From the NCBI GenBank assembly GCA_009692585.1, contig SHYX01000052.1:1-28955 (forward strand): DNA of 28,955 nt, given 5' to 3'. Under the pieces are notes generated by a model. That model was not told where the DNA came from. It saw only the letters and a program-made list of their open reading frames with translations, and did not search any database. A program made the translations under genes and the position numbers. The stretch is from Myxococcales bacterium. GTDB taxonomy: Bacteria; Myxococcota; UBA796; SXON01. Below, piece by piece: positions 15,321-23,333 of the stretch (position 1 is its first letter; each line of letters starts with the position of its first letter).

Positions 15321-16658
15321 CTACTCCGTCTCCCTCCACAGCAGGTTCGGCCCGGCGAAGCTGATCCCCGCGCCGGTGGCTTCGTGCTGTGGGTACAGGA
15401 GCCAGTATCCCTCGGCGTACACCGCGGCGTCGAAGCTGACCCCGTCCGCCCAGCGTCCGCTGGCGTTGTTGGTGTAGCGGTCGTTGTCGCCGGGCCAGCT
15501 CACGACGCCCAGGCGGTAGGTGCCGGCTTCGAGGATGAGCGGCTCGATCGCGGTGTAGGAGAAATTGTCGCGAGGAGTGGTCGGCGCGTCGACCCAGCCG
15601 GGGACGGTCTGGCGGAGGAGCAGGTTGCCGTCGGCGTCCCAGAGGCCGACGTCTGCGGAGGTGTAGACGTAGTTGCCGGCGCCGAAGGTGCCGACGTCCA
15701 CGAGTTCCAGTGACCGGTCCAGGGTGAACTCGTAGCCGCAGGTGCCCGTGAAGTCATAGTCGAGCCGCCAGTCCGTCAGCGTCAAGAGCGGCGTGGGGGC
15801 GTCGGTGCTGGCCGGGAAGTCCGTCAGGGTCGTCACCGCTGCCGCGAAGCGCTCCCCGAGCGTCCGATTGCTGGGACCGTCGTAGTGGGCGAGGTCCAAC
15901 GGATTGCGGGGCAGGTCGTCGGTCTCGACCATCACGATGGCGTCTTCGCTCTCGGCCACGGACATCTCGGCGCCGCGCACGAGGTCGGCGAAGGTCCAGT
16001 AGGCCTCGCGCGAGATGAGGCCGATGACCACCGGCAGCTCAGGCTCGGCCGTGAGCTCGCGCATCGCGTCGACCAGGCCGCGGAGGTTGTCCTCGTACGC
16101 GTGGGCCATGTCGAGATCGAGCGCGTCGGACTCACCCTGCATCCAGACAAAGCCCGCCCAACGCCACGGCTCGCCGCGGTCAAGCTCCGCCTTGGCGGCG
16201 TCCAGCGAGTCCACGAGGACCGCAAAGCCCTCGCCAGCCGAGGCGTCGCCGGGCGTCGCGCCCGGGTACCAGAAGTTGGCGAGGTCGGTGCCTGAGACCG
16301 CGTGCTTGACGATGGCGAGCCGGTGCCCGGCATCGGCGAGGGTCCGGCCGAACGACACCTCCGGCCCGCTCAGGTAGGCTCCCCCGTAGCTCGTCGGCTG
16401 GAGGTCACGGAACTCACCCCAGCCGGACCAGTACATCGGCACCCGTGGATCCGCGGTGCGCCACGAAGGAGGGAGACCGGACAGGTAGGCGTAGCCGTCC
16501 ATGTTCGACTGACCGGCCAGGATGTAGACGTCGAGGGGCGGCAGGGCTTCGCCGCTGTCGGTGTCGCCGGCCGCCTCCGCGACGCAGGCGCCATCACGCT
16601 CGACGGTGCCATCGCCGCAGATCGGGGGGTCGGCACACGCGAGCAACAGGGCGAGCAT
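15321..16658 (-). CDS. SASA/CE6-type carbohydrate esterase lipoprotein
   Basis: This 445-residue surface or periplasmic lipoprotein begins at ATG 16658 (MLALLLAC, lipid Cys8). The TTG six bases upstream is a less likely start. After the Cys come ICGDGTVERDGACV and a DTDSG linker. The esterase domain has the SGNH-type signature of the sialate-O-acetylesterase family: S51 in LAGQSNMDG, E176 in WMQGESDA, and D255-LA-H258 near its end. Members remove acetyl groups from sugars such as xylan or sialic acid. From about 300 to 445 is a separate beta-sandwich-like domain (GYEFTLDRSLELVDVGTF, then EAGTYRLGVVSW), probably for binding. It is monocistronic. The exact substrate is unknown. Confidence 0.87.
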   Translation of the reverse strand: MLALLLACADPPICGDGTVERDGACVAEAAGDTDSGEALPPLDVYILAGQSNMDGYAYLSGLPPSWRTADPRVPMYWSGWGEFRDLQPTSYGGAYLSGPEVSFGRTLADAGHRLAIVKHAVSGTDLANFWYPGATPGDASAGEGFAVLVDSLDAAKAELDRGEPWRWAGFVWMQGESDALDLDMAHAYEDNLRGLVDAMRELTAEPELPVVIGLISREAYWTFADLVRGAEMSVAESEDAIVMVETDDLPRNPLDLAHYDGPSNRTLGERFAAAVTTLTDFPASTDAPTPLLTLTDWRLDYDFTGTCGYEFTLDRSLELVDVGTFGAGNYVYTSADVGLWDADGNLLLRQTVPGWVDAPTTPRDNFSYTAIEPLILEAGTYRLGVVSWPGDNDRYTNNASGRWADGVSFDAAVYAEGYWLLYPQHEATGAGISFAGPNLLWRETE

Positions 16659-16660
16659 GG

Positions 16661-16682
16661 GCAAGCATAGTGCTATGCGTGC
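16661..16682. promoter_or_regulatory. Dyad-symmetric site between divergent genes (candidate operator)
   Basis: The core GCATAGTGCTATGC (16665-16678) is a perfect inverted repeat around TG. The symmetry extends outwards to 16661-16682 with one mismatch. It lies directly upstream of the esterase start on the minus strand and overlaps the first possible ATG of the small plus-strand fragment. The size and position would suit a dimeric regulator, but no regulator gene is adjacent. Confidence 0.35.
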
Positions 16683-16809
16683 ACGGATGCACTGGCGCGT
16701 TCACGACAGCCCCGCGGCGTTTCTCGAAGCGACACGCGCGCTCCTGGCTCACGCTGCGCCGACGGTGGGATGGGCGCGCCAGCTGTTGTTCGCCAGCTAC
16801 GCGCGATAG
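16675..16809 (+). pseudogene. 44-residue gene fragment, N-terminus resembling a GNAT acetyltransferase
   Basis: The frame from ATG 16675 (or 16687) reads MHWRVHDSPAAFLEATRALLAH and stops at a TAG at 16807-16809. The opening W-x-V ... PAAFL-x-A pattern resembles the first helix of GNAT-family proteins, but the rest of such a protein is missing. It lies nine bases before the spermidine-synthase-like gene. It may be a decayed gene, a small leader ORF or chance. Identification is tentative. Confidence 0.3.
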
Positions 16810-16818
16810 CCCGCCAAC

Positions 16819-17490
16819 GTGCCGCGCCCCTGGACCGTCGTCGACGTCGTTCCCACCTCCGAGGGGCCGCTGGAGCTCCGCAAGCGGGGCGACAGCGACT
16901 TCCTCATCATGATCGGCGGCCGGGTGCTGATGAGCAGCAACGAGGTCCGCACCGAGCGGATGGTGGCGCAGGTGGCGTGCGTGTCGCTTGCGGGCGTGAG
17001 AGCGCCGCGGGTGCTGATCGGCGGACTGGGCATGGCGTTCACCCTGCGCGCCGCGCTCGATGTGCTTCCGGCCGACGCCTGTGTCACCACCGTCGAACTC
17101 AACCCCGTGGTGGAGCGCTGGTGCCGCGGCCCGCTCGCGGCGCAGAACGCGCACCCGCTCGACGATCCACGCTCGACGCTGCTGATCGGCGATGTCGCGG
17201 CGACCATCGCGGCGACGCCGCCCACGGCGCGATGGCACGCCATCGTGCTCGATCTCTACGCCGGCCCCAACGCGGCCACGCAGGGGAAGGATGACCCCTT
17301 CTACAGCGCCAACGCCCTCGCGGTCACCCGGCGCGCGCTCCTGCCCGGGGGGGCGCTGGCGGTGTGGTCGGAAGAGCCCGACGCCGCCTTCGAGGCCCGC
17401 CTGGCCCGCGCCGGATTCGTCAGCGAGCGGGCGCCCCGGCCCCAGAGCGGCCCGCGCCACGTCGTCTACCTTGCGCGCACGTCGGGCTGA
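16819..17490 (+). CDS. Spermidine synthase-like SAM-binding protein
   Basis: The 223-residue protein has the Rossmann core of the polyamine aminopropyltransferase/spermidine synthase superfamily: RVLIGGLGMAFTLRAAL as the nucleotide loop, TTVELNPVV as the acidic end of strand 2, and HAIVLDLYAGPNA as motif III. A late segment (RRALLPGGALAVWSEE) completes the fold. It is shorter than true SpeE (~290 residues) and lacks most of the N-terminal beta domain. It is therefore more likely a methyltransferase-like relative than a spermidine synthase. The GTG start at 16819 has a weak ribosome site. It is followed 48 bases later by the IPT lipoprotein gene. Confidence 0.8.
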   Translation: MPRPWTVVDVVPTSEGPLELRKRGDSDFLIMIGGRVLMSSNEVRTERMVAQVACVSLAGVRAPRVLIGGLGMAFTLRAALDVLPADACVTTVELNPVVERWCRGPLAAQNAHPLDDPRSTLLIGDVAATIAATPPTARWHAIVLDLYAGPNAATQGKDDPFYSANALAVTRRALLPGGALAVWSEEPDAAFEARLARAGFVSERAPRPQSGPRHVVYLARTSG

Positions 17491-17538
17491 ACGCGAGTTG
17501 CCGCCGATGGCGCCGCCGTAGCTGAGCGCGTCCCGTTC

Positions 17539-18231
17539 GTGGTAGAACGGAGGCCTTCACGGAGCCCGGTGGTGCTGCTCTTTCTTTCCCTGCTGACCTC
17601 GTGCAACGAGGCCGGCTACGCGCTGGTCTCGATCTCGCCGATCTACGGCTACACCGACGGCTGCAACGCCGTCACCCTCGCGGGCCACGGCTTCGGCGAC
17701 AAGCTCAGCGCGACCATCGGCGGCGCCGCGGTCCCTGGCTTCGCGGCCTCCGCCGACAAGGCGCTCCTCGGCTATCAGGCGGGGGGCACCGTCCCGGCCG
17801 GTGCGCACGGCTTCGCCGACATCGTGCTGACCTCGGACGGGGTGGCGTCGACGCTGTCCGGGACGGGCGGCTACTACTACGTCGAGTGCCCGGCGGCGGG
17901 GACGATCGTGTCGGTGTCGCCGGCGGCGGAACTGGCGGCGGGCGTGGTCGTCACCCTTGACGGGTGCGGCCTCGACGCGGCGGCGGTCACGGCACGCATC
18001 GTGGACGCCGCCGGGGTGGCCGTTGGCGCCGATATGCCACTCACCACGGTCTGCGGCACGGGCGCGGTCAGCTTCGTGGCGCCGGCGCTGGCCGACGGCA
18101 CCTACTACCTCGAGATCGTGGACCTCGGCACCGGCATGGTCCTCTCCGGCGCGCCCTGCGGCCCCATCGACTCCGCTGACACCGGCAGCTCCTGCACCGA
18201 CTACTCGCTCACCTACGGGGTCGCGCCATGA
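17539..18231 (+). CDS. Lipoprotein with IPT/TIG-like domains, partner of TonB receptor
   Basis: The 230-residue lipoprotein has a signal ending LLTSC (lipid Cys22 from GTG 17539). Two repeated beta modules follow: VSISPIYGYTDGCNAVTLAGHGFGD and VSVSPAAELAAGVVVTLDGCGLD. These are typical of IPT/TIG immunoglobulin-like domains, where a P-x-G turn follows a short SP motif. The C-terminal part is Cys-containing and Asp/Ser-rich (DSADTGSSCTDY). Its stop overlaps the receptor start by four bases (ATGA), so the two are translationally coupled. By analogy with SusD-type or other surface lipoprotein/TonB-receptor pairs it may deliver ligand to the receptor, but it is not a SusD homologue. This role is inferred. 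Confidence 0.8.
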   Translation: MVERRPSRSPVVLLFLSLLTSCNEAGYALVSISPIYGYTDGCNAVTLAGHGFGDKLSATIGGAAVPGFAASADKALLGYQAGGTVPAGAHGFADIVLTSDGVASTLSGTGGYYYVECPAAGTIVSVSPAAELAAGVVVTLDGCGLDAAAVTARIVDAAGVAVGADMPLTTVCGTGAVSFVAPALADGTYYLEIVDLGTGMVLSGAPCGPIDSADTGSSCTDYSLTYGVAP

Positions 18232-20996
18232 TGCTCTTCTTCGCGCTCCTCAGCGTTCCCTACGCCGACGCCGCGCAGGCCGGCTCCGTCCGCGGCACCG
18301 TCACGGATCAGGACGAGCTGGGCATCCCTGGCGCCAGCGTCATCCTCACCGGGCCGCTGATCAGCGGCGAGATGGTCACCGCGTGCGACGACGAGGGAAA
18401 CTTTCGTTTCCTCAACGTGCCGCTCGGCACCCATGACCTGCAGGTGCTCAAGAGCGGCTTCCCCTCGACTCGGCGAAAGGTGCGCGTCAAGCTGGATGAG
18501 TCGGTCTTCGTGCCCATGGTGCTGAAGGTCGGCGGCGAGGAGGTGGTGATCGTGGCGTCGTTGCCCGTGCTCGACACCACCCGGAGCGCGGTCTCGACCG
18601 AGCTCGACAAAGAAGCCCTCGACCAGCTCCCGGTGGGGCGCAGCTACCAGGACGTGGTCAACATGCTGCCGGGAGTGGCCGGTCGCACCGACACCGCCAA
18701 CGGGGGCCCGGGGGACGGAAACCCCTCCGTGCGCGGCGAAGGTCAGTTCGGCAACAACTACCTGCTCGACGGCATCAGCACGCGGGATCCCGCCACCAAG
18801 ACCTTCGGCTCCAACGTCAACTTCGACGCCATCGAGGACGTTCAGGTCTATACCGACGGAGCGCCGGCGGAGTTCGGCCAGTCCACCGGCATGACCGTCA
18901 ACGTGGTGACCAAGGACGGCGGCGACAAACACTTCGGCGCCGCTGGGTACTTCCTCAGCATGGACGCGGCCGAGGGCACCTACCTCATCGCCGATCTCAA
19001 CGAGCACCAGGAGGTCGAGACCCCCAAGCGGGACTTCATGGCTCACAGCCTGTCGTTGTTGGCTGGAGGGCCGGTGCTCAAGGAGAAGCTCTGGTACCTC
19101 GCCTCGGTCGATCTCGGCACCGATACCACCACCTACGAAGGCCAGGATCCGGGCTCGCCGTACCTGGCCAACGACGGCGGCGGCTTCGCGAAACTGACGT
19201 GGTTCGTCACCCCCGAGGCCAAGATCCGGTACCAGTTCAACGGGAGCGTCAGCCAGGTCGAAAACTCGCTGACATCGAGTCAGGTGCTGCCCGCGGCGCA
19301 GGAGCGTCAGGTCCAGCGTGAGTTGGGGAATCAGTTCGAGGTGGTGTGGCGCCCGGCGCTGTTGACCGAGCTCGATCTCAAGGTGATCCACAGCGTCAAC
19401 GAGATCGACGTGGAGCCGATGTCCGGCGACGCGGAGGTGGCGCAGGTCATCAATGCGGACGGCCAATACACCGGCAACGCATCAGCATATGACACAAACG
19501 ATCGGAGCCGGGCAGGCTTCACCTTTTCGCTGACCCAACTCGTCGACGACCGCGCCGGCGATCACCGCATCAAAGCGGGCGTCGAAGCCTGGGAGCTGAG
19601 CGAGTCTCGCGAGTTGCGTTACACCGGTCCGGGCGACGGCCTCATCGGCTCGGCCGGCGAGGGCTACCCGTGCACCGCGCCGGACTACATGGACTGCGAG
19701 GCGCGGCAGGAGTTCAACTACGTCGGGCCGCTCACCCACCGTGGTGTGCTCTTCGGTGCGTTTCTCCAGGACGACTGGCAGCCAGTCGACGTGCTGACCA
19801 TCAACGCTGGCGTCCGCGTGGACCACGAGTCCCTGTTCACCAGCGAGGGGCTCAACATCGTCGACCAGTGGATGCCGGCGCCGCGTCTCGGCGTCGCCTG
19901 GGACGTCACCGGTGACAGCAAGACCCGCGCCACCCTCAACGCCGGCCAATACTACGACGTGTCGGGAAACGGCTTTGCCGAGTGGGGCGACACTCGCACC
20001 AGCGCCGGGTACGACTACTACTACGGGCCCTACTCGCAGACCGAGCCCTATTTCTCGCAGGGTGGCGGGGCGCTCTTGTTCTGTACCGAGGCGAGCCTGG
20101 AACAGTTGGAGGACGACGCCCGGAAGGTGGCGAACGAGGCATGTTATGGCGACCTACGGCCCTACCATCTGGACAAGATCGTCGTCGGCTTCGACCGTGA
20201 GATCCTCCCCAAGTTGGCGGTGGGGGTGCGCGGCATCCTGAGCCAGACCGTCGACATTCCCGAGGACATCAACTACGACGACACCACCTGGGTCATCACC
20301 AATCCGCCCGAGAAAAGGCGTGACTACTGGGCGTTGGAGTTCACCGCCGAGCGGGAGTTCGACAAACACTGGCAACTCCTGGCCAGCTACACGCTGTCGG
20401 AGTCCAGGGGAAGCGTTCCTGGGCAGAGCGAGGGCGCCTCGGGCTCGGCCTTCGGCAGCAACGGCAACGAGGTGGGTGTGTATGCGGACGACATCGGCAA
20501 TCCCGAGACGCGCGCGGAGTACTTCGACGCAGGCGATGGCGAGTACGTCGCCGGGTACTACGGGCTGGGCAGCTCCACCGCGCCCGCTGGCTTCTATGGG
20601 TACCTGCCCTACCACTCGTTGCATTCGGTCAAGGTCAACGGCAGCTACACCCTGACCACCGGCAAGTGGAAACACACCCTCGGCGCCATCTACGAACTCG
20701 ACAGCGGGCACGCCTGGGAGAAGTACGGCTACGTCCCGAACTACCTTGATTATTCGGCCATGCCCGAAGGTCGCGGCACCCGGTTCATGCCGGTGGTCCA
20801 CTACTTCGACATCCACTTCGGCGAGCGCTTCGAGCTTGACGAGGACCGTACCGTCGAGATTGCGGTCGACGTGTTCAACCTCTTCGACCTCGAACAGGCG
20901 GTCACCAACTACGCGAACGACGACGAGAACTTCGGGCTCACCCTGTATCGGCAGGAGCCGCGGAGCCTCCGCGCGTCGGTAAAGGTGACGTACTGA
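18228..20996 (+). CDS. TonB-dependent outer-membrane receptor with carboxypeptidase-regulatory-like N-domain
   Basis: This is a 922-residue receptor. A signal peptide (about 1-16, ending YADA) precedes a carboxypeptidase-regulatory-like beta domain (SVRGTVTDQDELGIPGASVILTG ... FLNVPLGTHDLQV, ~20-100). Next come a TonB-box-like EEVVIVAS (~104-111) and the plug domain (QLPVGRSYQDVVNMLPGV, NYLLDGISTRDP, FDAIEDVQVYTDGAPAEFGQSTGMTVNVVTK). The rest is a 22-strand-type barrel rich in aromatic and acidic residues. The last strand ends SLRASVKVTY, an aromatic C-terminus suited to BAM-mediated insertion. It imports a large or scarce ligand using the TonB/ExbBD system. The IPT lipoprotein is its coupled partner. 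The ligand cannot be read from sequence. Confidence 0.93.
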   Translation: MMLFFALLSVPYADAAQAGSVRGTVTDQDELGIPGASVILTGPLISGEMVTACDDEGNFRFLNVPLGTHDLQVLKSGFPSTRRKVRVKLDESVFVPMVLKVGGEEVVIVASLPVLDTTRSAVSTELDKEALDQLPVGRSYQDVVNMLPGVAGRTDTANGGPGDGNPSVRGEGQFGNNYLLDGISTRDPATKTFGSNVNFDAIEDVQVYTDGAPAEFGQSTGMTVNVVTKDGGDKHFGAAGYFLSMDAAEGTYLIADLNEHQEVETPKRDFMAHSLSLLAGGPVLKEKLWYLASVDLGTDTTTYEGQDPGSPYLANDGGGFAKLTWFVTPEAKIRYQFNGSVSQVENSLTSSQVLPAAQERQVQRELGNQFEVVWRPALLTELDLKVIHSVNEIDVEPMSGDAEVAQVINADGQYTGNASAYDTNDRSRAGFTFSLTQLVDDRAGDHRIKAGVEAWELSESRELRYTGPGDGLIGSAGEGYPCTAPDYMDCEARQEFNYVGPLTHRGVLFGAFLQDDWQPVDVLTINAGVRVDHESLFTSEGLNIVDQWMPAPRLGVAWDVTGDSKTRATLNAGQYYDVSGNGFAEWGDTRTSAGYDYYYGPYSQTEPYFSQGGGALLFCTEASLEQLEDDARKVANEACYGDLRPYHLDKIVVGFDREILPKLAVGVRGILSQTVDIPEDINYDDTTWVITNPPEKRRDYWALEFTAEREFDKHWQLLASYTLSESRGSVPGQSEGASGSAFGSNGNEVGVYADDIGNPETRAEYFDAGDGEYVAGYYGLGSSTAPAGFYGYLPYHSLHSVKVNGSYTLTTGKWKHTLGAIYELDSGHAWEKYGYVPNYLDYSAMPEGRGTRFMPVVHYFDIHFGERFELDEDRTVEIAVDVFNLFDLEQAVTNYANDDENFGLTLYRQEPRSLRASVKVTY

Positions 20997-21027
20997 GGGA
21001 GACCCCCATCCCATCGCCCCGGCGCGC

Positions 21028-21318
21028 TCACTCCTTGCCGAAAAGCCCCGCCAATCGAATTTCGGCAAGCTCGAAGGGTGGCGCGCGCAGCACGCCGTCG
21101 CCGGTTTCAACCTCCACGATCAGGTAGCCGTCGAGGGACCACGGCAAAATGGTGACGTCTTCCCGCTTGGGATCGACGTTCCAATAATATCCAACCTTGG
21201 CCGCGTGGTAGGCGCGCCGCTTCACCTGCAGGTCGTGCTGCGCGTTGCTCGGCGAGAGCACTTCGCACACCCAATCGGGCACGTAGCGGATGGGGAACCC
21301 GACCGAGCGCTCAGGCAC
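21028..21318 (-). pseudogene. 5'-truncated Uma2 (DUF820)-family nuclease remnant
   Basis: The open part encodes PDWVCEVLSPSNAQHD...KRRAYHAAKVGYYWNVDP, the C-terminal half of the Uma2/DUF820 PD-(D/E)XK family, ending in LFGKE. Full members are ~180-200 residues; here only ~96 remain. In-frame similarity extends a few codons upstream (TVPEAARDG) to a stop at about 21379. The N-terminal beta strands and the first catalytic Asp are lost. It lies between the TonB receptor (convergent) and the end of the pst operon. It is probably inactive. Confidence 0.7.
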
Positions 21319-21378
21319 GCCATCGCGGGCGGCCTCCGGAACCGTGGCTTGCCCCCCCGGGTCTCCAGCCTCCCGCCC

Positions 21379-22284
21379 CTACCTCCCGCTCTCCGCCCGC
21401 CCGCGAATCGCCCGGTCGGCGATGAGGTTCACCACGAAGGTCAGCGCGAACAGCATCACCCCGAGCGCGAAGAGCGCCTGGTAGTGCTCTCCGCCGCGGA
21501 CCGCTTCGCCCAATTCGGCAGCGATGGTGGCGGTGAGCGTGCGCACCGGCGAGAACAGCTCGTTGGGGATGCGCACGGCGTGACCGGTGACCATCAGCAC
21601 GGCCATCGTCTCACCGACGCAGCGGCCGACGCCGAGCAACACGGCCACCAGCAGGCCCCGCGAAGCGGCGGGCAGCAACACCCGCCGGACCATCTCCCAA
21701 CGCGTCGCCCCCATCGCAAGCGCAGCTTGTCGATAACTCTCTGGCACGGCGCGCAGCGCGTCCTCGCCGAGGGAGACGAGCAGCGGCAGCGTCATCAGCC
21801 CCAGGATCAAGGCGCCGTTGATTCCGTTGAGCCCGACTTGCGCGCCACCGAGTTGCAAGAGCGGGTTGATGATCATCACGCCGATGAAGCCCCACACGAC
21901 GCTTGGGATGGCGGCGAGCAACTCGACGATGACCTTGAGCCATTCGCGCGCGCGCTCCCCCGAGAACTCCGAAAGATAGACCGCAGCGGCAATGCCGAGC
22001 GGGACCGACACCAGGAGCGATAGGCCGACGCACCATACCGTGCCGACGATCAGCGCCACGATGCCGAAGACGGGCGTCTCGGCGGTGGGGCTCCAGTCGG
22101 TGGAGGTCAGCATCTCACCGAGGTGGGTAAAGAGGAAGACAATCCCCTCTTTTCCGATGAATCCGAAGATCGCGAGGATGAAGACGATCGCGCTGACTCC
22201 CGAGAGCCGGATGAGGCCCTCGATCACGAACTCCATGGGTTTGACATGGCGTCCAGGCCGGCGTCGTGCGATCGTCTGCGCCAT
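21379..22284 (-). CDS. pstC: Phosphate ABC transporter permease PstC
   Basis: A 301-residue inner-membrane permease with six predicted helices and the binding-protein-dependent transport domain. PstC features include a long N-terminal helix (VIEGLIRLSGVSAIVFILAIFGF), SVPLGIAAAVYLSEFSGERAREWLKVIVELLAAIPSVVWGF, the coupling EAA-like loop (ALAMGATRWEMVRRVLLPAASRGLL) and VLLGVGRCVGETMAVLMVTGHA. With PstA it forms the channel for inorganic phosphate. The start ATG lies four bases after the pstS stop. Being last in the operon is unusual; canonical order places pstC directly before pstA. Confidence 0.95.
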   Translation of the reverse strand: MAQTIARRRPGRHVKPMEFVIEGLIRLSGVSAIVFILAIFGFIGKEGIVFLFTHLGEMLTSTDWSPTAETPVFGIVALIVGTVWCVGLSLLVSVPLGIAAAVYLSEFSGERAREWLKVIVELLAAIPSVVWGFIGVMIINPLLQLGGAQVGLNGINGALILGLMTLPLLVSLGEDALRAVPESYRQAALAMGATRWEMVRRVLLPAASRGLLVAVLLGVGRCVGETMAVLMVTGHAVRIPNELFSPVRTLTATIAAELGEAVRGGEHYQALFALGVMLFALTFVVNLIADRAIRGRAESGR

Positions 22285-22287
22285 CAG

Positions 22288-23259
22288 CTAGTGCGCCGAC
22301 GAGGGTGCGGCCGGCAGGTCCAGCGGTTCGGCGACGGGATCGGCCGGTGCAACCGAGGGGACCGGGAGCTCCGCCGCGGCCGGTGCCGACTCGGGAACCG
22401 GGACGAAGCCGGACTCGGCGACGACGCCGCGAGCCTCGGCCGACCGTGCCCAGCTGAGGAACTCGGCAGTCGCGCCGGTGGGAGCCCCGTTGGTGTAGAC
22501 GAAGAGCGGCCGGGAGAAGGGGTAGGTGCCGTCGAGCACGCTCGCTTCGTTGGGCTCCACGCAGGTGTCCTCGGGAGCCTTGCCGAGGCAGAGGCTGCGC
22601 GCGGAGTCGTAGTGGTAGCCCATGCCGCCGTAGCCGATGGCGCAGGCCGTCGTCGCCACCACATCGACCACCTGCTGGGTGCCGGACTGGTCCATGGTCG
22701 AGGTGAACTTGGCTTCCTTGCCGAGCACGTGCTCCTTGAAGTACTCGTAGGTGCCAGAGTTGTTCTGGCGCCCCACCTTGACGATCGTGTCGTCGCCGCC
22801 ACCACAGTCGAGCGTCACGCCCACGTCCTTCCAGTGCAGGCAGGCGCCGTCGGACGCGTAGATGCACTTGAGCGCGGCGAAGTCGATCTTCGCGATGGGG
22901 TTGGCCTTGTGGACGTAGATGCTCAGGCCGTCGAACGCGATGGTCGTCTCGTAGGCGTCGACCCCGTTCTGCTTGGCCAGCTCCTTCTCCTCACCCTTCA
23001 TGGCGCGCGAGGAGTTGGCCATGTCCGTGGTCTTGTCGATGAGCGCCTTGACGCCGGTGCCCGACCCGCCGCCCGTCACGGCGACGATCACGTTGGGGTT
23101 CTTCTTGGCGTACTCCTCGGAGAGCCGCTGGGACAGGTTGACCATGGTGTCGCTGCCCTTGGCCTGGAGCACCGAGGGGCCGGACTTCGGTCCATCGCCG
23201 GGTTCGGGCGTCGCACAGGCGACCAGGGGGACCAGCAGAAGCAGGACGGAGCGGGACAT
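22288..23259 (-). CDS. pstS: Phosphate-binding lipoprotein PstS
   Basis: This 323-residue periplasmic binding lipoprotein begins at ATG 23259 with GAGG five bases upstream. The signal ends LVAC (lipid Cys15). PstS hallmarks are QAKGSDTMVNLSQRLSEEYAKKN, VAVTGGGSGTGVKALIDKTTDMANSSRAMK, and GRQNNSGTYEYFKEHVLG. These form the two-domain cleft that holds phosphate. Six further cysteines (KCIYASDGAC, LDCGGGDD, TTACAIGYGG, RSLCLGKAPEDTC) suggest disulfides. The last ~40 residues are an Ala/Pro/Val-rich tail after the folded domain, which is not usual for PstS. The gene follows pstB1 with 74 bases between. Confidence 0.93.
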   Translation of the reverse strand: MSRSVLLLLVPLVACATPEPGDGPKSGPSVLQAKGSDTMVNLSQRLSEEYAKKNPNVIVAVTGGGSGTGVKALIDKTTDMANSSRAMKGEEKELAKQNGVDAYETTIAFDGLSIYVHKANPIAKIDFAALKCIYASDGACLHWKDVGVTLDCGGGDDTIVKVGRQNNSGTYEYFKEHVLGKEAKFTSTMDQSGTQQVVDVVATTACAIGYGGMGYHYDSARSLCLGKAPEDTCVEPNEASVLDGTYPFSRPLFVYTNGAPTGATAEFLSWARSAEARGVVAESGFVPVPESAPAAAELPVPSVAPADPVAEPLDLPAAPSSAH

Positions 23260-23319
23260 GAAGACCTCGGTGGTGAGCCCATAGATACGGCGCCGGGGTG
23301 CCGCGGCGGTTGCGTCTTG

Positions 23320-23326
23320 GTGACGG
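23320..23326 (-). promoter_or_regulatory. Possible Pho half-site between pstB1 and pstS
   Basis: The minus strand carries one CCGTCAC, the same 7-mer that is doubled in front of pstA. No second copy at the correct 11-base step is seen here, so it is at most a weak or accidental site. A separate promoter before pstS would explain the 74-base gap in an otherwise overlapping operon. Confidence 0.2.
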
Positions 23327-23333
23327 GCGTGTG

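Noticed and set aside
14629..15339. Minus-strand 236-residue frame (and plus-strand counterpart) through the palindromic repeats
   Set aside because: The rest of each frame is Arg/Pro-rich noise overlapping the exported-protein gene or intergenic DNA. Openness on both strands follows from the palindromes.
18213..19466. Minus-strand open frame of 417 residues over the TonB receptor
   Set aside because: The receptor on the plus strand is unmistakable; the antisense frame has no recognisable domain.
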